Positions 1 through 5,023 of a stretch of DNA of 5,023 nucleotides are shown in pieces. Every line of letters starts with the position of its first letter. Position 1 is the first letter of the stretch. The DNA lies in the NCBI GenBank assembly GCA_019307645.1, contig JAFDJF010000256.1:1-5023 (forward strand), given 5' to 3'. Source of the stretch: Deltaproteobacteria bacterium. GTDB lineage: Bacteria; Desulfobacterota; DSM-4660; Desulfatiglandales; Desulfatiglandaceae. Both the position numbers and the translations under genes were made by a program. A model generated the notes under the pieces. It ran no database searches. It saw only the letters and a list, made by a program, of their open reading frames with translations, and was not told where the DNA came from.

Positions 1-2172
1 CCGGAATCTTACAGGAATGTGATCAGGCCGTTTTTAAGGGGGACCGTGGTGCGGATTGGGGTACTTATGGGCGCGGGATTCATCATGCTTTCGGAGGGAC
101 TCGTCCATCCCAGGCACCTTTCCCTTGTGGCGATTATCTTTGTGGGGGGATGGATCATCACAACTTTTTTTCTCAAGAGAGGGTACTCGAAAATTCTGCT
201 CGACTTGATATCCAGGAATATGCTGGACCTCAAGTCCCTGGAAGACAAGGACGTTGGTGACGTCTTCAATGACAAAAAAGTGAAGAACCAATTGGTTCAG
301 GCCTTTTTGTCTGCCCAGGGTAATGACTGCCTGTGGTATGCCCGTTTGCTCAAGTCGCTGCGGATGCAAGGACTGGACAGCTATATTCTTTCCACCCTTA
401 AAAACCAGGAGAACATGACCAAAATTGAACTTCTCTCTATGCTTTCACCACAGGCAGGGGATGAGGCTATCAGGGTATTTAAAGAGTTGGCCGAACCAGA
501 CAGGCCGGATCTCATGGCTGCCCTTGTCAAGGCCGCAAACCGGCTTGATCCTGGACTTTCATCCGATTTTGAAGTGGAAGTCTTTAAAACCACAAAGTAT
601 CCTGAAGTCAAGGCCTATGCGCTCACAGGTCTCTATCGTCAAGATCCTGAAAAGTACAGGGAAATTATTGATACCTGGCTTGATGAAGATGATATTACCG
701 AGAGAAAGGCAGGCGTAATTGCTGCCGGAGAGTCCGGAGAGGGTACTTACATTTCCCGGCTGGAAAAGATGCTGGGCGCGGAAAAGAATGGCCCTATCCT
801 CCCATTTGTCTTGGCAGGCCTTAACCGACTTGGGGTTCCTGACATGAATACTCTGGCCCATATTTATCTTTCTCATCCCATGGAATCTGTACGCATGGCA
901 GCCCTGGAGGTGTTTGAAATAGAGGATGATGACGACTTGAGAACAGTGATTAACCTTTTGAATGACCCTTCAAATCGCGTCCATGAAAAAGCAAAACACA
1001 GGCTTGAAAATTCTTCCTACCAGAACGCTCAACTGCTCGTTGAATCCCTCACCATACCAAGGCGTAAGGTCCGAGATGGCCTCTTCTATTTGTTGGAATC
1101 CATGGACATAAAGAATTTAGATATATTCCGGGCCGCCCGGTTTCAGCTTGAGAGAAGCTACAGAAACATGGCTGAGGCAGAGACCCTCCGGTTTTTTCCT
1201 GAGAGTCGCGAGAGAGACTTGCTCCTGGACCACCTGGGACAGAAAAGCAAAGTGCGTCTTGAAAACGCTTTAAGGGTGCTGGCCATACAGGATCGTTCCG
1301 GTCGGATGAGGACCATTTGGCGGGGTATTTCGTCAGCCGATCCTCGGCGGAGATCAAACAGCCTTGAAGCCCTGGATGATTTGTTAGACCCTTCTTTGTC
1401 GAGAATCATGATGCCCCTTGTAGAAGACCTTCCCCCATCCCAGTGTTTGGCCGTGGGTAGAAAAAAGTTTAAATTGCCTGATTTTGATTCTGATCCGGCT
1501 GCCATATACCCCCACCTTCTTGCCAAACAGAACTGGGTCACGGTTGTTCTTACGCTGAATTTAGTCTCTCATCAGGGTGTTGATGAGGTGGTTAAGGAAG
1601 TTGTTGAGAACCTAACAGGATCCGAAAAGGTTTATATTTGTCAGATGGCTCGATGCGTCTTTGATCTGAAACAGGCTCGCCCGATAAAAAAGGAGGATGG
1701 TATGGGAACAGAAATCAGCGTCCCTGACAAGATTCTGCATTTAAGGAGGATTCAGATATTTGAAGAGCTCTCTATAACCGAACTTGCAGCCGTGGCATCT
1801 GTCACAGAAGAGAGCGTATTTCAGCCTGGCGAGACTGTGATCAAAGAGGGTGACCCTGGAGAGATCATGTATCTCATTATTGAAGGTGAAGTATCTGTCA
1901 ATAAAGGCCAGGAGCAAGGCCATGAAATTGAACTGGACCGAATCAGCGCTGGAGATTATTTTGGCGAAATGGCCCTTTTTGAAGACATGCCACGTTCTGC
2001 TACGATCCGCACGGAAAAAGAGACCCACCTTTTGATGCTCCACAAGCGGGAATTCGCAGAAATTGTAAGGGAATATCCCCAGATTGCACTTAATATTTGC
2101 AGAGTGTTGGGTGCACGCCTCCGCAAATCACACGATAAATTAAATTGTTATGAAAAAGAGAGCAATAGCTAA
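1..2172 (+). CDS. Transporter C-terminus (Npt/MFS-like) fused to HEAT-like repeats and a cyclic-nucleotide-binding domain; 5' partial
   Basis: The reading frame is open to base 1, so the N-terminus lies outside the window; the in-frame GTG at 19 is probably internal. Numbering from that GTG, two hydrophobic segments (about residues 9-25 and 35-52) look like the last transmembrane helices of a transporter. Residues ~55-470 are alpha-helical with HEAT-like units, for example around 288-300 (ESVRMAALEVFE) and 316-330. Residues ~571-708 are a CNB domain: glycine-rich turns (PGE 603-605, GDPGE 611-615, EGE 622-624) and a canonical phosphate-binding cassette F648-G-E-M-A-L, then P658-R-S-A-T. Glu650 and Arg659 are the residues that contact the nucleotide ribose and phosphate in this family. 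The architecture resembles bacterial Npt1/Npt2-type (ADP/ATP translocase-like) transporters with HEAT and CNB modules; I infer a cNMP-gated membrane protein. Transport identity is weak because the core is missing. It overlaps the next gene by 23 nt. Confidence 0.8.
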   Translation, partial: PESYRNVIRPFLRGTVVRIGVLMGAGFIMLSEGLVHPRHLSLVAIIFVGGWIITTFFLKRGYSKILLDLISRNMLDLKSLEDKDVGDVFNDKKVKNQLVQAFLSAQGNDCLWYARLLKSLRMQGLDSYILSTLKNQENMTKIELLSMLSPQAGDEAIRVFKELAEPDRPDLMAALVKAANRLDPGLSSDFEVEVFKTTKYPEVKAYALTGLYRQDPEKYREIIDTWLDEDDITERKAGVIAAGESGEGTYISRLEKMLGAEKNGPILPFVLAGLNRLGVPDMNTLAHIYLSHPMESVRMAALEVFEIEDDDDLRTVINLLNDPSNRVHEKAKHRLENSSYQNAQLLVESLTIPRRKVRDGLFYLLESMDIKNLDIFRAARFQLERSYRNMAEAETLRFFPESRERDLLLDHLGQKSKVRLENALRVLAIQDRSGRMRTIWRGISSADPRRRSNSLEALDDLLDPSLSRIMMPLVEDLPPSQCLAVGRKKFKLPDFDSDPAAIYPHLLAKQNWVTVVLTLNLVSHQGVDEVVKEVVENLTGSEKVYICQMARCVFDLKQARPIKKEDGMGTEISVPDKILHLRRIQIFEELSITELAAVASVTEESVFQPGETVIKEGDPGEIMYLIIEGEVSVNKGQEQGHEIELDRISAGDYFGEMALFEDMPRSATIRTEKETHLLMLHKREFAEIVREYPQIALNICRVLGARLRKSHDKLNCYEKESNS

Positions 2173-4144
2173 TATCCTGCTGGTCCATCCGCCGGTTACC
2201 AGCCCAGCCGCCCCACCATGGGTTTTGGCTGATGCGGCAGGAAAGCTGTCAGGTACTGGAATATGTATCGAACAATACGATGCAAATCTGGATTTCTTTC
2301 TAAACCATTTTATTACCTCAGAGAACCTGACCGGCCTTATGGGCGTGATTGAAAAACGTAAAATGAAGGGAGACTATAAAGAAGTTGACTCATACACCGC
2401 CGCTCTACTGGCCAATCTGGCCACTAACCATGGATATTTGGAAAGTAAAATCGTAGCGGTAAGCCGCAGTCTGAAAATACTTAGAACAGAGGATTTCTAC
2501 CGCCCCGGGCTATGCATGGCGGCTCTAAAAGAAATAAATGATCTGCTTGCCTTAGGCTCCCTTGCCTTTTACCCATCCAGTATTCGATGGAACGGTTTTT
2601 CTAATCCTGCCGTGAGGGACTGGACCGGGGTAGGGGCATTTTTAGAGGATCAGGAAACTAATCCCTTTCTTTTACTTTGCCGGAAGAGATTGGCCTATCG
2701 GATCGCGCATCAGGATCTTGAGCTTCTGATCCTGACCGTATGTGCTCCGGATCAGTTGCCGGCCGCTCTGACCGTTGCCCGTTTTACCAAAAAACTGCGG
2801 TCCGACCTTCATGTGGCCCTGCTGGGTCATGACATGCTATTAAAGGATGCTGCGGATTATGTGGACAGCCTGCTGCCGGATACTGACCTGAGCCCGCTTT
2901 TTGAGTTAGTCGACGGGTTAGGGGGGAGCAGAGCTTTAAAACAATCATCATTACCCGACTTCACCGGGCTGCCATTAAAAGACTATCTGGCTCCGGCACT
3001 GGTGCTGCCTTTTGGGGCACTTTCTGACTCCCGGACTGGTTTAATTTCGCCCTCGATCTTCTTGACTATATTGAAAGAGCAGGTGCGTGAGACTGGAGCA
3101 GATGGTTTTTTAATTGAGGATGATCGCCTAACGCTTGCTTATATGGCCGAAATGGCCGCTGAGATGGCTGGAGAACAGCCTTTTTTTTACCTGGGCCTGA
3201 CATGCCCCCTTGATGACACGGCAGGCCTAGAAAATATGGCCGCAGCCAGCCAGGCCGGTTTGAGACTTATACAATGGCATGATCCCGCTGGACCGTTAGA
3301 GCCCCTGACTAAGTCCTTGTGGGACGTTTCCAGGGCCGAGGTGTGGAACCACGTAGTGATTCCGGCAGGACCAGAGAGCACTTTGGTCAGGGGGTTGGTA
3401 CGTTTTGTTGGGTCCAATCCCAACATCGCCCATTCGTGGGTGCGCCGTATCCCTCCTGGTTTACCCTTTGAAAGCCTCGTCGATCAGTTTCAAAAAACAC
3501 CAACAGCTTACACTCAACTATCCCGGTTGCCCGGCCGCCCCCTTTGGAACGGACTGAATGATCCGGCCTATCTGTTACTTTATGTGAATAGACATGGCGT
3601 CAAAAAGGTAGTTCACTGGCGGGTGCAGGACGACGGAATCTCGGTCTGCGGTCTGGGAGAAAACATGGTTTATCATTTCGCTAAGCCTCGGGACCTTCCA
3701 CCGGGATACCTGGACGAAATCTGTAGATTGATAGAGGCAGGGGGAACAGTGGGAACGAAGTGGGTCAGGTACAACCTTAAGCGGGCCTTTTTGATCGGCT
3801 ATGTCCTTGAACATGACATGATAGTGGGAAATTCCAGCTTGAAGCATCCAAGACCTGAGTATGTTGAGGCGGTCAACAGGAAGGCAGGTCTTGATCTCAG
3901 CAAACACCTGGAGCGTGGCTATACATCGGTTAGGCCCGAATACCGGGGCATGGGTATAGGCACAAAGCTCTTGGAGGGCCTGACTGAAAGGATCGGCAAC
4001 AAGAAGCTTTTCTCGATTATCGGCGAGGATAATGTGGCTACTCAGAAAATAGCCCTGCGCAATAAAACAAGGCGGGTAGCCACCTTTTACAGCGAGAGCC
4101 TGAACAAAGAGGTAGGGGTCTGGATACCGGAAAGGATGCTTTAG
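2150..4144 (+). CDS. Degenerate B12-binding/radical-SAM-like protein fused to a C-terminal GNAT acyltransferase
   Basis: The N-terminus (residues 7-50, ANILLVHPP then YDANLDFF) matches the first strand and following elements of B12-binding domains that precede radical SAM barrels. Residues ~171-260 continue this pattern (NPF, a strand LLILTVCAPDQLPAAL, and VALLGHD where active relatives often have a GG). Residues ~281-345 align in outline with the start of a radical SAM barrel, but the CxxxCxxC cluster loop is absent: the seven cysteines (39, 122, 177, 198, 352, 500, 525) never form it. Residues ~540-664 are a GNAT domain with the acetyl-CoA loop R599-G-M-G-I-G604 after VRPEY. The first half is thus probably a non-catalytic scaffold and the GNAT the active part; substrate unknown. 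The ATG at 2150 follows an in-frame TAA at 2141-2143, so no longer version exists. No clear Shine-Dalgarno is seen, consistent with coupling to the upstream gene, whose end it overlaps in another frame. Confidence 0.88.
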   Translation: MKKRAIANILLVHPPVTSPAAPPWVLADAAGKLSGTGICIEQYDANLDFFLNHFITSENLTGLMGVIEKRKMKGDYKEVDSYTAALLANLATNHGYLESKIVAVSRSLKILRTEDFYRPGLCMAALKEINDLLALGSLAFYPSSIRWNGFSNPAVRDWTGVGAFLEDQETNPFLLLCRKRLAYRIAHQDLELLILTVCAPDQLPAALTVARFTKKLRSDLHVALLGHDMLLKDAADYVDSLLPDTDLSPLFELVDGLGGSRALKQSSLPDFTGLPLKDYLAPALVLPFGALSDSRTGLISPSIFLTILKEQVRETGADGFLIEDDRLTLAYMAEMAAEMAGEQPFFYLGLTCPLDDTAGLENMAAASQAGLRLIQWHDPAGPLEPLTKSLWDVSRAEVWNHVVIPAGPESTLVRGLVRFVGSNPNIAHSWVRRIPPGLPFESLVDQFQKTPTAYTQLSRLPGRPLWNGLNDPAYLLLYVNRHGVKKVVHWRVQDDGISVCGLGENMVYHFAKPRDLPPGYLDEICRLIEAGGTVGTKWVRYNLKRAFLIGYVLEHDMIVGNSSLKHPRPEYVEAVNRKAGLDLSKHLERGYTSVRPEYRGMGIGTKLLEGLTERIGNKKLFSIIGEDNVATQKIALRNKTRRVATFYSESLNKEVGVWIPERML

Positions 4145-4152
4145 TATCTTAA

Positions 4153-4194
4153 TCAAGTTTCGCACCCCTTATCTACAGCGGGGCTTGAATTTTT
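4153..4194 (+). terminator. Weak Rho-independent terminator-like hairpin after the GNAT fusion gene
   Basis: Nine bases after the stop codon, tcaag (4153-4157) can pair with cttga (4184-4188) and cccc (4165-4168) with gggg (4180-4183). There is a 7-nt bulge on the left side, an 11-nt loop, and attttt (4189-4194) overlapping and following the stem. Position and T-run fit a terminator for the upstream two-gene unit. The bulge makes the stem weak, so it may be incidental. Confidence 0.35.
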
Positions 4195-4214
4195 AAAGAG
4201 TTGATTCATGTCGA

Positions 4215-4426
4215 AGGTGTGAATCGTAACGGTTATATTATTTTCTTCCAGGCGATATGAATCTGATCAGTTGCAGCGTGTCCTGATATTTGGGATGAAG
4301 TGTAACAGTTGCTAAATGATATAAATTAGTAGATCTATCCCAAATATCAGGACACTGCGAAAAGGTGGAATAGATGACCCACATATCCCCTTACAGAAAA
4401 AAATATAACCGTCTCGATTCACATCT
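4215..4426. repeat. 212-bp nested imperfect inverted repeat (MITE-like element or structured RNA)
   Basis: The outer arms 4215-4246 and 4395-4426 are reverse complements at 28 of 32 positions; the core is gtgaatcg..ac-ggttatatt on the left. In the same register, 4251-4259 pairs with 4382-4390 at 8 of 9 positions. Inside lies a second, perfect 19-bp inverted repeat (separate entry) with nearly the same centre. There is no credible ORF within. This symmetry is far beyond a terminator and fits a small non-autonomous transposable element with long terminal inverted repeats; a long folded transcript is the alternative. I find no convincing target-site duplication at the arm ends, so the true borders are uncertain. 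Confidence 0.75.
4278..4355. repeat. Inner perfect 19-bp inverted repeat with 40-nt spacer
   Basis: gtgtcctgatatttgggat at 4278-4296 is the exact reverse complement of 4337-4355. A further gcag/ctgc pairing (4273-4276 with 4355-4358) is possible if two left-arm bases bulge out. The spacer 4297-4336 is AT-rich and holds only a weak ctaa/ttag pairing. The 76-bp unit 4279-4354 begins TGTCCT and ends AGGACA; TG...CA termini are common among insertion sequences that use DDE transposases. A remnant IS end pair or a MITE is therefore possible, but no flanking duplication is visible. Confidence 0.8.
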
Positions 4427-4558
4427 GATTTTATATCTTGCGCGCCGACAGGGCATCGCTTTCTGGAAAATAGGGGTGCTAAACTTGTGTATCTTAGTAA
4501 TTATTCAATATTCAATTTGATTCCGGCTTGTCCGGGTTAGGTATTTAAACCAATAGCT
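4427..4558 (+). promoter_or_regulatory. AT-rich leader of the ATP-grasp gene with a tandem 7-bp repeat
   Basis: This stretch lies between the palindromic element and the ATP-grasp start and has no ORF. It contains two adjacent attcaat copies (4503-4509, 4510-4516), directly followed by ttgatt (4517-4522) as a possible -35 and only poor -10 candidates around 4540-4547. A small ccgg-cttgt-ccgg hairpin sits at 4523-4535. Given the 414-bp gap, a promoter for the downstream gene must lie in this intergenic region if the terminator-like hairpin works, but I cannot pick it with confidence. Confidence 0.3.
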
Positions 4559-5023
4559 ATGGGTATGAACATAGGAATAATAACAGTCAGGGATCGTGAT
4601 TATCATCCAAACAGACGGTTGGCAGAAGCGGCCTCTGAACAAGGGCACAGGGCAACCCTTGTTCATCCCTATAGGGTTTGGCCTGTCCTTGAAAGAGGCA
4701 GACCAACTCTGGTAGGCCACTCGGGTATGGATGCTCTGGACGTAGTATTGCCACGCCAGGGCGCGACTATAGGGGACTCCTGCCTGGCCTTGATACGACA
4801 TTTCAGCCTTATGGGGATCCCTTTGGTAAACGACCTGGATTCCATACGCCTGGCCAAAAACAAGTTTCTTACCTTACAAACCCTGACTGGGGCGCGGATT
4901 GAGGTCCCTGAAACGGTGTTCATAAATTCGCCCAAAGGTTTCCAGGAGGCCATTGAACGGTTGGGGGGGTATCCTGTGGTGGTCAAACAGATCAGCGGCA
5001 GGCAGGGGGAAGGGATTATCCTG
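4559..5023 (+). CDS. RimK-like ATP-grasp ligase, N-terminal 155 residues; 3' partial
   Basis: The frame is open from the ATG to the right edge. The protein follows the RimK plan: an N-terminal strand MNIGIITV with a following RRLAEAASEQGH helix, then VVLPRQGATIG at 62-71 (RimK has a similar PRIG motif), NDLDSIRLAKNKFLTLQ (91-107) at the pre-ATP-grasp junction, and YPVVVK with the ATP-binding lysine K143, followed by the glycine-rich loop SGRQGEG (146-152). RimK-type enzymes activate a carboxylate as acyl-phosphate and join it to an amine, often adding glutamate to a peptide, protein or small molecule; they are cytosolic. The catalytic metal-binding half is outside the window, so substrate and gene symbol are not assigned. 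The frame opens after TAG at 4538-4540; ATG 4559 or ATG 4565 could start it, the latter aligning with the RimK start. Neither has a clear Shine-Dalgarno. Context with a GNAT gene suggests a joint amide-forming pathway. Confidence 0.87.
   Translation, partial: MGMNIGIITVRDRDYHPNRRLAEAASEQGHRATLVHPYRVWPVLERGRPTLVGHSGMDALDVVLPRQGATIGDSCLALIRHFSLMGIPLVNDLDSIRLAKNKFLTLQTLTGARIEVPETVFINSPKGFQEAIERLGGYPVVVKQISGRQGEGIIL

Noticed and set aside
19..21. GTG as the true start of the first gene
   Set aside because: The frame is open to base 1 and the first residues already lie next to a transmembrane segment typical of a protein interior; agga at 12-15 is too close to be a convincing ribosome site.
1729..2172. 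Separate Crp/Fnr-type regulator
   Set aside because: The CNB domain is in one continuous frame with the HEAT region and is not followed by a helix-turn-helix DNA-binding domain.
2150..3740. Active radical SAM enzyme
   Set aside because: No CxxxCxxC or similar three-cysteine cluster motif is present in the protein.
3575..4165. 196-codon reading frame on the - strand
   Set aside because: It lies wholly opposite the GNAT region, whose + strand protein has recognisable motifs; the antisense product shows no domain features.
4203..4225. Small gattca/tgaatc hairpin just left of the palindrome
   Set aside because: Only 6 bp with an 11-nt loop; it probably reflects chance overlap with the left outer arm, although it could compete with that arm in a transcript.
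4215..4426. CRISPR array
   Set aside because: The repeats are inverted, not direct, occur once per arm, and there is no regular spacer pattern or cas gene.
4505..4986. Two - strand reading frames of about 100 codons
   Set aside because: They are opposite the RimK-like reading frame, which has clear ATP-grasp motifs; the antisense proteins are low-complexity and unrecognisable.

Overview
The window looks like a bacterial chromosome segment of moderate GC. The domain combinations and protein style (transporter/HEAT/cyclic-nucleotide-binding fusion, cobalamin-binding/radical-SAM-like fold, RimK-type ATP-grasp) suggest a deltaproteobacterial (Desulfobacterota-like) organism. This is an inference from gene content; no rRNA or marker gene is present. 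All supportable genes are on the + strand.

Bases 1-2172 hold the C-terminal part of a large membrane protein that is cut by the left edge. It has two last transmembrane helices, a long alpha-helical HEAT-like region and a well conserved cyclic-nucleotide-binding (CNB) domain. Its architecture matches the bacterial Npt/ADP-ATP-translocase-like transporters fused to HEAT repeats and a CNB domain. The second gene (2150-4144) starts inside it with a 23-nt overlap, which suggests translational coupling. It encodes a 664-residue protein whose first ~530 residues follow the plan of a B12-binding radical SAM enzyme but lack the CxxxCxxC cluster motif. Its last ~120 residues are a GNAT acyltransferase with an intact acetyl-CoA loop.

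Bases 4145-4558 are non-coding and AT-rich. They contain a weak terminator-like hairpin, then a 212-bp nested inverted-repeat structure (outer arms 28/32 matched, inner arms 19 bp perfect) that resembles a miniature inverted-repeat element or a large structured RNA, then a short leader with a tandem 7-bp repeat.

Bases 4559-5023 are the start of a RimK-like ATP-grasp ligase that runs off the right edge. A plausible reading is that the GNAT fusion and the ATP-grasp enzyme cooperate in making or modifying a small peptide or amide product: the ATP-grasp enzyme would form an amide bond through an acyl-phosphate, the GNAT would acylate an amine, and the inactive radical-SAM-like part would be a binding scaffold. 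The role of the transporter-like protein in this is unknown, and the ATP-grasp gene is probably transcribed separately.
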